13,186 bases of DNA from an uncultured Lachnospiraceae bacterium (GTDB lineage Bacteria; Bacillota_A; Clostridia; Lachnospirales; Lachnospiraceae). The position numbers were made by a program, and so were the translations under genes. Below, piece after piece: positions 5,909 to 12,375 of the stretch (positions are counted from its first letter, which is position 1; the number at the start of each line of letters is the position of its first letter). The stretch is taken from assembly GCA_947177885.1 (NCBI GenBank), contig CAMWWF010000043.1, positions 1-13,186 of the forward strand, in the 5' to 3' direction. The notes below the pieces were generated by a model that searched no databases, was not told the DNA's origin, and saw only the letters and a list, made by a program, of their open reading frames with translations.

Positions 5909-7288
5909 CTTCAGATCTGCCACAAGCTGCACATAGAACTCCCGGACGTCAAACTCCGGGAGATTTTCTCTGTTCAGATCGATCATATCCCCGTGGGAGA
6001 TGCCCCGGTTTCCCTTCACGGTCAGAAGGCGGTATTCCGTTCCCCAGGGAAAGGACCTGTAACCCACCAGTCCGTCGTTTGCCCCGTCGAAATGCCTTGC
6101 CAGCACATAAGTAAAATTGAGGGGAAAGCGTCCTCCCACGGCCCGGCTCAGCCGGGAACCGATGCTCTGGTAATAAACACCTGAAATATCAGGTGTTCTT
6201 TTATTGAATTCCAGACAGGCGGAGGCGGTGAGATCTCTCACAGCGCCCAGAAAGTCCGGATCAGGGTCTCCCAGCTTTTTCAGCGCGGCATTGTATGTCC
6301 TTGCCACAACCGCCTGCTGCTTCGGAGAGATCCTGGTAAGCAGGTGATCGGCAAACTCACAGCCCCTGTGGGGAGTGCTGACGGTGGTCAGGGAAGCCAC
6401 ATGCTCTGCGATGCCGGGGAGCTGCAGGGCGGCCCTTGCATCCAGCCCTCCCTTGGAGTGGGCGATGATATTGACCTTCCCGCAGCCCGTTTCCTTTATG
6501 ATCTGCAGGATGCGGTCTCCGATCTCACGTCCGCTGTGGGACACGGAGGCGGCGGACTGGTGATTGCCGTAAAATACACGGGCGCCGTTTGCCTCCAGCT
6601 CTCCGGGGATGCGTCCCCAGTAGTTGAAATAACGGAAATCCCGGAAGAAGACGCCGTGTATCATCAGGACGGGGTACTTAGTGGCGCAGATCCGTTCCTG
6701 CCGGCGCCTTTCGTTACATAAGAGCTTTTCGTTTTCGAAGGCAACCTCCCCTGCCACCGTACGGATGATGATGCCCAGTACGATCAGGTGAACGACAGGC
6801 AGCATGCCGCAGATGACGCCGATGACACGGATCCGTATGCCCAGCTGCACGGAGGAAGTGTAGACCCGGATAATGCCGTTCCAGAAAACCAGCGCTTCCA
6901 GGAGTATGGCCGACAGAGAGTTGACGATCCATAACCCGGGGTCCGCGATGGGGGTGCCCACAGGCAGCAGCCTGAAACAGCCGCACAGGAAGAAGATTAT
7001 GGAGCAGGCAGAGGAACTCAGGAACAGGACCAGCAGCCTGCAGCCGTCACAGCAGACTTTCAGCCGTCCCGTCCTGGGCCGTAAGGGGAAGAACACGGGA
7101 AAAATATGTATCCAGATATACAGGAGCGCTGCAAATATCCATAACAGCAAGGAGGAAGGTATCCATACAGACATGGAGGCAGTGCGCGGCATTTTAAGAA
7201 TTTTGTCCACAGCATACAGGTTGCATACCGTAAACAGGATGATGGTATAAAATAAGAAGTTCAGTACTTTTAAGATCAGGTTTTTCAT
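5894..7288 (-). CDS. Membrane-anchored lipase-like alpha/beta hydrolase
   Basis: A 464-aa protein. Residues 1-180 hold about five hydrophobic helices (roughly 8-27, 42-68, 84-108, 119-139, 152-178). A hydrolase domain follows at about 204-464. It shows the oxyanion-region MIHGVFFRD (209-217), nucleophile elbow AHSKGG with Ser278, TVSTPHRGCEFAD (302-314, as in secreted bacterial lipases), the acid candidate Asp405 in DGANDGLV, and the histidine in ISHGD (His432). All three catalytic residues are in the expected order, so it is probably active on an ester or lipid. The substrate cannot be told, and the domain could face either side of the membrane. The ATG at 7286-7288 is only weakly preceded by a ribosome site (AAAGG about 18 nt upstream). 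It is monocistronic, convergent to the ABC operon and divergent from blaI. The helical N-terminus is larger than the signal peptide usual for this lipase group. Confidence 0.88.
   Translation of the reverse strand: MKNLILKVLNFLFYTIILFTVCNLYAVDKILKMPRTASMSVWIPSSLLLWIFAALLYIWIHIFPVFFPLRPRTGRLKVCCDGCRLLVLFLSSSACSIIFFLCGCFRLLPVGTPIADPGLWIVNSLSAILLEALVFWNGIIRVYTSSVQLGIRIRVIGVICGMLPVVHLIVLGIIIRTVAGEVAFENEKLLCNERRRQERICATKYPVLMIHGVFFRDFRYFNYWGRIPGELEANGARVFYGNHQSAASVSHSGREIGDRILQIIKETGCGKVNIIAHSKGGLDARAALQLPGIAEHVASLTTVSTPHRGCEFADHLLTRISPKQQAVVARTYNAALKKLGDPDPDFLGAVRDLTASACLEFNKRTPDISGVYYQSIGSRLSRAVGGRFPLNFTYVLARHFDGANDGLVGYRSFPWGTEYRLLTVKGNRGISHGDMIDLNRENLPEFDVREFYVQLVADLKKKGF
6176..6205 (+). terminator. 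Terminator-shaped hairpin for plus-strand transcripts inside the hydrolase gene
   Basis: AACACCTGA (6176-6184) pairs perfectly with TCAGGTGTT (6189-6197) over an AATA loop and is followed by CTTTTATT. Read on the plus strand it resembles an intrinsic terminator. It lies in the 3' part of the minus-strand hydrolase, in codons for the NKRTPDISGVYYQ segment. It would stop read-through from the convergent ABC operon. Coding constraint could have produced it by chance. Confidence 0.45.
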
Positions 7289-7345
7289 TATCTGTTATCA
7301 ACATGCCTTTCTCATAAATTTACGAATAGTTTGACTCTGTTCACT

Positions 7346-7374
7346 ATTATAATGGAAAGCAGTCCCTTTGGTAA
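7346..7374 (-). promoter_or_regulatory. Likely promoter of the hydrolase gene
   Basis: On the minus strand a perfect -10 TATAAT (7351 down to 7346) has, 17 bp upstream, TTACCA (7374 to 7369), a 4-of-6 match to -35. Start of transcription would be near 7339, giving a leader of about 50 nt. It is back to back with the blaI promoter. Confidence 0.5.
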
Positions 7375-7410
7375 AGGGTTATTTGTCTGGAACGGATGTA
7401 AGAAATACTA

Positions 7411-7439
7411 TTGACATTGCGAAACTACTGTGGTAGTGT
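7411..7439 (+). promoter_or_regulatory. Promoter of the BlaI-type repressor gene
   Basis: Perfect -35 TTGACA (7411-7416). Seventeen bp downstream, TAGTGT (7434-7439) is a poor but acceptable -10. The start of transcription would be near 7446. Two dyads cover the spacer/-10 and the start point, as expected for an autoregulated BlaI operon. Confidence 0.6.
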
Positions 7440-7460
7440 GTATGAACTACTGCAGTGGTT
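7424..7460. promoter_or_regulatory. Two BlaI-type operator dyads
   Basis: Dyad 1, ACTACTGTGGTAGT (7424-7437), has perfect ACTAC/GTAGT arms. Dyad 2, AACTACTGCAGTGGTT (7445-7460), is a near-perfect palindrome with one broken pair. Their centres are 22 bp apart, two helical turns, so bound dimers would lie on one face of the DNA. Known BlaI/MecI/CopY sites are TACTACA/TGTAGTA-like dyads, and the shared ACTAC core fits. Binding by the adjacent repressor is inferred. Confidence 0.75.
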
Positions 7461-7503
7461 TGATATGAAACAATCTGCTGACGGGCGGAAAAGGAGTGGG
7501 AGC

Positions 7504-7863
7504 ATGGATATCAAGCTGTTTGATTCGGAATTAAAGGTAATGGGAGTGCTGTGGAAGAGGGGGGATACCACCGCTAAGCAGATCTCCGATATTTTGAAGG
7601 AGGAGATTGGGTGGAATATGAACACCACTTACACGTTGATCAAACGGTGTATCAATAAGGGAGCCATTGAGCGGCGGGAGCCGAATTTCATGTGTCACGC
7701 CCTGATTCCACGGGAGGTAGTTCAGGCAGCGGAGACGGATGAGCTGATCGACAAGATCTACGACGGATCGGTGGATAAGCTTTTCGCGGCGCTGATCGGC
7801 AGAAAGAAAATGTCCAGGGAACAGATTGAGAAATTGAAGCAGTTTGTGGAGGAATCGGAATAA
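7504..7863 (+). CDS. blaI: BlaI/MecI/CopY family transcriptional repressor
   Basis: A 119-aa winged-helix repressor. In the classical system it binds operators as a dimer and is inactivated when the partner M56 membrane protease is triggered. Visible family marks: LFDSELKVMGVLW (about 5-17), TTAKQISDILKEEIGWNMNT (22-41), TYTLIKRCINKGAIERRE (42-59, recognition helix and wing) and a C-terminal dimerisation helix region ending SREQIEKLKQFVEESE. ATG 7504 is chosen for AAGGAG 7 nt upstream and because the family N-terminus begins there; the open frame upstream covers the promoter and operators. The gene looks fully intact, while the co-operonic sensor-protease that should release it is broken. Regulon members are unknown apart from its own promoter. 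Confidence 0.93.
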   Translation: MDIKLFDSELKVMGVLWKRGDTTAKQISDILKEEIGWNMNTTYTLIKRCINKGAIERREPNFMCHALIPREVVQAAETDELIDKIYDGSVDKLFAALIGRKKMSREQIEKLKQFVEESE

Positions 7864-7865
7864 GT

Positions 7866-8468
7866 GTGGTGAGGGTAAATCTGCCGTTTATGAGTATCTA
7901 TGGCGGAATGATGATTCTGGTGGTGCTGTTTCTCAGGCTGCTGCTGCATAGCAGGCTGCCTAAAAGGATCTTTTCCATCCTGTGGTGTGTCGTTTTGCTG
8001 AGGCTGCTGGCACCCTTTTCGGTGGATGCGCCTTTCAGTGTCTTTTCCGTATTACGGGAGCAGATGACAATATTGACGGATCCTGGTCCGGCAGGCGGAG
8101 AGGACCGACTGGCGGAATTGTTTCCGGAAGGACTGTATCCCCGGGCTGCCTTCGGATCCGCTGATGGCCGGAGTGCTGCCGGTATCGGGGCATCTTCCGG
8201 AGGCGGAAATGCTTCAGAGATCAGCGGAGCTTTTGGCGGAAGGAATGTATCGGGGATCAACGGAGTTTCTGACGGCGGAAATACGGCCGTGATCAACGGA
8301 AGCCGCAGCGGAGAGAATGCGGCCGATATCGGCGGAACCTTCGGCGGCGGTAGCCCGGCGGCTGACCACAGACGGGCAAAGAAGAGTTTCTCCTGCGGAT
8401 CGGGAAATGGTCCCTGTTGCGGAAAATCGGAATGGCGGGCACCATGCTGTTTGCGTCAGTATTTCTGA
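7866..8468 (+). pseudogene. Sensor-protease fragment 1: N-terminal membrane segment and repeat loop
   Basis: Two membrane helices (residues about 10-28 and 35-50), then a Gly/Asn-rich extracellular loop with 12-residue repeats. The last 30 or so residues before the stop at 8466-8468 (Cys-rich, SCGSGNGPCCGK) are out-of-frame readings of the next helix, which places the frameshift near 8366-8395. GTG 7866 is the apparent start. ATG 7890, in the same frame, is an alternative 14 nt after GTGAGGG. Confidence 0.75.
8187..8369 (+). repeat. Degenerate 12-residue Gly/Asn repeat in the sensor loop
   Basis: Five consecutive units of 36-39 bp encode GASSGGGNASEIS, GAFGGRNVSGIN, GVSDGGNTAVIN, GSRSGENAADIG and GTFGGGSPAADH. 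The pattern is G-x-x-x-G-G-N-x-x-x-I-x. The units have diverged at DNA level but GGCGGA(A) recurs. The first frameshift of the gene lies at or just after the 3' edge of the array, which is consistent with slippage. Confidence 0.7.
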
Positions 8469-8797
8469 CACTGTACCTCAACTGTCTGAGAAGGTTTCGG
8501 ACGGCGCTGCCTGTGGAGGATCCGGAGGTGGAACAGTGGCTGGGAAGAAACAGGCTGCTCAGAAGAGTGAGAGTATGCCGGTCCGACCGGATCTCCTCGC
8601 CTCTGACCTATGGGCTTGTCCGTCCTGTGATATTGCTGTCAGGATTCCCGGGACGGGAGGGACAGAAGCTTAAGTATATCCTGCAGCATGAGATGGTGCA
8701 CATCCGCCGGTTTGACGGAATTTGGAAGCTTGCAATGACGGCAGCTCTGTGTTTACACTGGTTTAATCCACTGGTGTGGGTGATGTATATATTATGA
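8366..8797 (+). pseudogene. Sensor-protease fragment 2: M56 zinc-peptidase core
   Basis: The frame is open from 8366 and carries LLRKIGMAGTM (membrane helix), ALPVEDPEVEQWL, SDRISSPLTYGLVRPVILL and the gluzincin motif HEMVHIRRFD (His codons at 8687 and 8699), then CLHWFNPLVWVMY. All are hallmarks of M56 proteases such as BlaR1. It ends early at TGA 8795-8797 because of the second frameshift. The next residues of the family, MNRDLELSCDEAV, are in the frame of the ATG at 8794. Confidence 0.82.
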
Positions 8798-8867
8798 ACC
8801 GCGATCTGGAACTGTCCTGCGATGAGGCGGTGCTGCGTGTTTTCGGTGCTGAGGCGAGAAAGGGTTA

Positions 8868-9806
8868 TCCCTGACGCTGATCGGAATGGAAGAGAGCAGG
8901 CAATTACCGGTGATATTGTACAGCAGTTTCGGGAAGAACGCGGTGGAAGAGAGGGTAGGTGAGATCATGAGATATAAGAAGAAAACGAAGATCGCCGCCG
9001 GCACGGGAGCAGTGCTGGTCCTGGCAGTGGTCTGTATGTTTGCCACTACATCGAAAGCGGGAGAGAACACCGGGGAAGCGGATAAGGATCCGGTGGGAGC
9101 GGATATTTCCGCATATCTGCCCATGGATCCGCCCGCAGGATATTCCGGGGAATCCGACAGCCGGGATGGAGCGGCGGGATCCGGTGGGGAAGAGGGAACG
9201 GAAGTTCCTTTCGAAAATATGGCGGAAAATACGGCCGGCGGAGAAAACGCATACCGCCTGACCTATATAAAGGAGGGCATGCCGGAGTCGGAGCCTGCGC
9301 AGCTGGTGACAGGACAGGGATATGACATTCTGCTTCCCCGGAAGGGCTGGTCTGCTTTTGGACCTGACGGATGGATGAGTGAACAGAATAGTGAGGTGGA
9401 GCTGTGGGTGGCTCATTTCACCGCGGCGGGTTCCGATTACGAGGGCTTTGACCGGGAGCAGATTGTGGAGGCGCTGCTGGGACAGGGGTATCAGGAATCG
9501 GATAACGATTGTTATTGGATGCATGTTGAGGCAGAGGACAGAATGAGCATGGTGGAACTTCACAGCGATGATGCGGGGGATATCTGGGGTGTTTTCTACA
9601 CTTATCCCGACGAGGCGGAAGACGGCTGGGGTGTAGAGCTGAGAACCATAGCGCAGACTTTTTCCATTAACCGATCCGGACTTGGGGAAGGCGCTTCTGC
9701 CGGAGGGGAAACGGAGGAAAAAATGGCGGAGGCAGCCATGGCCAAGTGGTTACTCCAGAGATTCAGGGATGCATCCGCGGAGGAAGACCATGACAGTATA
9801 AAGTAG
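8868..9806 (+). pseudogene. Sensor-protease fragment 3: last helix and extracellular domain
   Basis: SLTLIGMEES resumes the M56 frame. FGKNAVEERVGEIMRYKKKTK, a membrane helix (about 8988-9050) and an acidic extracellular region follow. The domain around 9330-9670 is rich in Trp, Glu and Asp (GWSAFGPDGWMSE, VELWVAHF, DIWGVFYTYPDE); I do not recognise the fold. If translated alone from ATG 8967 it would give a signal-anchored protein of about 280 aa. It stops at TAG 9804-9806. The frame then continues to 10031 with HLAKGYEVDTDILEEI, the likely original C-terminus. Confidence 0.65.
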
Positions 9807-10041
9807 CATCTTGCGAAGGGCTATGAGGTCGATACGGATATTCTGGAGGAGATCAGGGAATGGAAAGAAGGGGAGATCCATGTGCGTTTTCATCCGACGG
9901 GTGATCATTGCGTGGTATCCATACAGGTTATAACAACGGAGAGCCGGGAGGATTCCTACGATTATCTGACAGTGGAACTCCTGAAAGAGGGGGAAGATTG
10001 GAAAATTTGCTTTATGGGGCTGGAAAAGTGACGAACATCTA

Positions 10042-10070
10042 TTGACTTTTCCATAAATTAGGTCTATACT
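10042..10070 (+). promoter_or_regulatory. Promoter of the rimP-nusA-infB operon
   Basis: TTGACT (10042-10047), a 17-bp spacer and TATACT (10065-10070) predict a start near 10077 and a leader of about 90 nt before rimP. It begins 11 nt after the end of the decayed sensor gene. Confidence 0.8.
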
Positions 10071-10096
10071 CGCTTTAGATGAATGATGATAACCAG

Positions 10097-10126
10097 AGTA
10101 AGAGTGGCTTGCAAGCCACTCTTACT
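10097..10126. repeat. Perfect 30-nt palindrome in the rimP leader
   Basis: The half-site AGTAAGAGTGGCTTG (10097-10111) is followed without spacing by its exact reverse complement (10112-10126). In RNA it folds to a 13-bp hairpin with a TGCA loop, or could dimerise. It lies downstream of the operon promoter and upstream of AGGAGG (10154-10159). No T-run follows, so it is not a classical terminator. A role in processing or attenuation of the nusA operon leader is possible but unproven. Confidence 0.75.
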
Positions 10127-10165
10127 TGCTTGTGTGAATAAAACAGCAGAAAAAGGAGGCATCCC

Positions 10166-10630
10166 ATGTCCCGAAGGGAAGAGTATGAGACAAAGACAGA
10201 ACAGTTACTTGCTCCCATAGCGGAAGCGAATCAGGTTTCCATCTATGATGTGGAGTATGTGAAGGAGGGCAGCGATTACTATCTGAGAGCCTATATCGAC
10301 AAGCCGGAGGGAGTCAATATCCGGGACTGCGAGAATGTGAGCCGCGCTCTGTCGGACGCACTGGACGAAGAGGACTTTATCCCTGACGCCTATATCCTGG
10401 AGGTGAGCAGCCCCGGTCTGGGCCGTACCCTGAAAAAGGATAAGCATCTGCAGGCCAGTATCGGGCAGGAGGTGGAGATCAAACTGTTCAAGCCCATTGA
10501 CAAGTGTAAGGAATTTTCCGGTACGCTGGAAAGCTTTGATGCGGAGAACATTGCCATACGGGAAGGGGAAAGTACCAGGACCTTTGCACGTTCGGACGTG
10601 GCGCTGATACGGCTGGCGTTTGATTTTTAG
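10166..10630 (+). CDS. rimP: Ribosome maturation factor RimP
   Basis: A 154-aa factor that helps assemble the 30S ribosomal subunit in the cytoplasm. The family signature is clear: YDVEYVKEG (about 27-35), YYLRAYIDKPEGVNIRDCE (38-56), VSRALSDALDEED, and YILEVSSPGLGRTLKKDKH (76-94), followed by the SH3-like C-terminal domain (EVEIKLFKPI, FSGTLESFD). Length is usual. ATG 10166 is set by AGGAGG 6 nt upstream. It is the first gene of the rimP-nusA-rnpM-ylxQ-infB operon, whose order is conserved in Firmicutes. Confidence 0.97.
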   Translation: MSRREEYETKTEQLLAPIAEANQVSIYDVEYVKEGSDYYLRAYIDKPEGVNIRDCENVSRALSDALDEEDFIPDAYILEVSSPGLGRTLKKDKHLQASIGQEVEIKLFKPIDKCKEFSGTLESFDAENIAIREGESTRTFARSDVALIRLAFDF

Positions 10631-10699
10631 GTATATATGTAATAGCAGATCAAATACACGATAACATAAAGTTTGGCATACGCCGGAATGGAGGAAATG

Positions 10700-12094
10700 A
10701 TGAACAAGGAATTAATGGAAGCACTTGATATTTTAGAGAAGGAGAAGGAGATCAGCAAGGAAACTTTATTTGAGGCAATTGAGAATTCACTGCTCACGGC
10801 CTGTAAAAATCACTTTGGCAAGGCGGATAACGTGAAAGTGGAGATTGACCGCGAGACCTGTGATTTTCTGGTGTATGCCGAGAAGGAAGTGGTGGAGACT
10901 GCCGAGGATGTGACGGACAAATGCCTTCAGATTTCTCTGGAAGATGCAAGAGAGCTTTCCAGGAGAGCCAATGTGGGCGATATCCTGAATGTGGAGATCA
11001 AGTCCAGGGAGTTCGGGCGGATCGCCACCCAGAATGCAAAGAATGTTATCCTGCAGAAGATCCGCGAGGAAGAGAGAAGCGTCATCTACAATCAATATTA
11101 TGAAAAAGAAAAGGATGTTGTCACCGGCGTGGTGCAGCGCTATATGGGCAAGAACATCAGCATCAATCTGGGCAAGGCGGACGCTGTGCTGAGTGAGAGC
11201 GAGATGGTGAAGGGAGAGGTATTCCGTCCTACGGAGCGTATCAAGGTCTATATCCTGGAGGTCAAGAGCACTCCCAAAGGTCCGCGCATCAATGTCAGCC
11301 GCACTCATCCCGAGCTGGTCAAGAGACTGTTCGAGTCCGAGGTTACGGAGATCAAGGATGGCACGGTGGAGATCAGGAGTATTGCCCGTGAGGCGGGAAG
11401 CCGTACCAAGATCGCGGTGTGGAGCAATAATCCCAATGTGGACGCGGTGGGCGCCTGTGTGGGTATGAACGGCGCCAGAGTCAATGCCATTGTGGAGGAA
11501 CTGCGGGGAGAGAAGATCGATATCGTAAACTGGGATGAGAATCCCGGACAGCTGATCCAGAACGCGCTGTCTCCCGCGAAGATCGTTGCCGTATTTGCGG
11601 ATCCCGACGAGAAGACTGCCAAGGTGGTGGTACCGGATTATCAGCTGTCCCTTGCCATCGGCAAGGAGGGTCAGAATGCCAGACTGGCGGCCAGACTGAC
11701 CGGATATAAGATAGACATCAAGTCCGAGACGCAGGCAAAGGATGCTCCCGGCTTCCGCTATGAGGACTATCTGGATTACGAAGAGGAAGAATATGACGAG
11801 GGCGGACAGGACGGCTATGGATCTGAGGAATATGAGTCCGACGGATATGCGGCAGGAGGCTATGGATCGGAAGAATATGAGTCCGACGACTTTGGAGCCG
11901 ATGGTTATGAGGCGGAAGGATACGCGCCTGACGGCTCTGAAACCGGAGGTTATGAGGCGGAAGAATATGCGCCCGACGGCTATGGAACCGGAGAAGATGA
12001 GGCGGAAGGCTATGAGACCGAAGGATATGTGTCTGAAGGAGATGATACTGAGGGCGATGAACCGGGAGAATACGGGGACGAGGATGAGGAGTAA
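10700..12094 (+). CDS. nusA: Transcription termination/antitermination protein NusA
   Basis: A 464-aa RNA polymerase-associated factor controlling pausing, termination and antitermination. Order: N-terminal polymerase-binding domain (1 to about 125, NKELMEALDILEKEKEISK at the start, RIATQNAKNVILQKIREEER near 107-126), S1 domain (about 137-200, GVVQRYMGKNISINLG), KH1 (about 230-290, VGACVGMNGARVNAIVEEL) and KH2 (about 295-345, LAIGKEGQNARLAARLTGYKIDI). Up to about residue 350 it is ordinary for clostridia. A roughly 110-residue acidic Gly/Tyr/Glu-rich tail follows. ATG 10700 is chosen because GGAGG lies 5 nt upstream and MNKEL is the family start; the frame is open back to a TTG at 10673, without family sequence. 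There is an 8-bp gap to rnpM. Confidence 0.96.
   Translation: MNKELMEALDILEKEKEISKETLFEAIENSLLTACKNHFGKADNVKVEIDRETCDFLVYAEKEVVETAEDVTDKCLQISLEDARELSRRANVGDILNVEIKSREFGRIATQNAKNVILQKIREEERSVIYNQYYEKEKDVVTGVVQRYMGKNISINLGKADAVLSESEMVKGEVFRPTERIKVYILEVKSTPKGPRINVSRTHPELVKRLFESEVTEIKDGTVEIRSIAREAGSRTKIAVWSNNPNVDAVGACVGMNGARVNAIVEELRGEKIDIVNWDENPGQLIQNALSPAKIVAVFADPDEKTAKVVVPDYQLSLAIGKEGQNARLAARLTGYKIDIKSETQAKDAPGFRYEDYLDYEEEEYDEGGQDGYGSEEYESDGYAAGGYGSEEYESDDFGADGYEAEGYAPDGSETGGYEAEEYAPDGYGTGEDEAEGYETEGYVSEGDDTEGDEPGEYGDEDEE
11753..12091 (+). repeat. Acidic low-complexity repeat tail of NusA
   Basis: NusA residues 352-464 consist of imperfect units of the kind G-Y-x-x-E-(E/G)-Y-x-x-D. GYGSEEYESD occurs twice, 48 bp apart (around 11815 and 11863), and GYEAEGYAPDG/GYEAEEYAPDG is a second near-duplicate. 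Glu, Asp, Gly and Tyr dominate and there is almost no Lys or Arg after residue 353. It is predicted to be disordered and strongly negative. The DNA repeats suggest growth by slippage or unequal recombination. Confidence 0.8.
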
Positions 12095-12102
12095 GAGGGT
12101 AT

Positions 12103-12375
12103 ATGGCTAAAAAGATTCCTTTAAGGCAGTGTGTCGGCTGCGGTGAAATGAAAGGGAAAAGGGACATGCTGAGAATCCTCAGGACAGCCGAAAATGAAAT
12201 TTGTCTGGACGCGACAGGCAAAAAGAACGGAAGAGGCGCATATATTTGCAGGAGCAGGGATTGTCTGGTTCGGGCGCGTAAGAATAAAGGGCTGGAGCGC
12301 TCCTTCAAAATGAGTATTCCCAATGAGGTATATGATACTCTGGAAAGGGAGTTTGAGAATCTTGAGACAGAATAA
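12103..12375 (+). CDS. rnpM: RNase P modulator RnpM (YlxR family)
   Basis: A 90-aa YlxR-family RNA-binding protein, described in Bacillus as binding the RNase P RNA and modulating its activity. Visible: RQCVGCGEMK (8-17) with Cys10 and Cys13, LRILRTAENEICLD (23-36), GRGAYICRSRDC (43-54) with Cys49 and Cys54, and a basic helix RARKNKGLERSFK (57-69). All four cysteines fit a metal-binding or structural pair arrangement. The ATG is preceded by AAGAGGG directly after the nusA stop. The end of the gene overlaps the start of ylxQ. Confidence 0.94.
   Translation: MAKKIPLRQCVGCGEMKGKRDMLRILRTAENEICLDATGKKNGRGAYICRSRDCLVRARKNKGLERSFKMSIPNEVYDTLEREFENLETE

Larger units (their letters stand above)
7866..10031 (+). 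pseudogene. Broken BlaR1/MecR1-like M56 sensor-protease gene
   Basis: Read together, the pieces make one membrane metalloprotease of about 720 codons. N-terminal membrane helices and LLRLLAPFSVDAPFS come first (frame of 7866), then the M56 core with HEMVH (frame of 8366), MNRDLELSCDEAVLRVFG (frame of 8794), and SLTLIGMEES, a fourth helix and an extracellular domain (frame of 8868). After an in-frame TAG at 9804-9806 the frame stays open to TGA at 10029-10031. Each of the three shifts equals loss of one base: one within about 8360-8395, one at 8792-8796 (a missing A would give TTA ATG) and one at 8866-8871 (a missing T would give TAT TCC). The extracellular part shows no penicillin-binding SxxK motif that I can see, so beta-lactam sensing is not supported. 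It follows blaI by 2 nt with a GTG start. True decay is likely because neighbouring genes are intact, but assembly error must be excluded. Confidence 0.85.

Noticed and set aside
5879..6184. 101-aa plus-strand open frame at the end of the hydrolase
   Set aside because: It lies antisense to well-conserved hydrolase codons, including those after His432, and starts within the convergent hairpin.
7504..10031. Beta-lactam resistance regulator locus (blaI-blaR1 in the strict sense)
   Set aside because: The families match, but no penicillin-binding sensor motif and no beta-lactamase gene are visible, so the resistance role is not supported.
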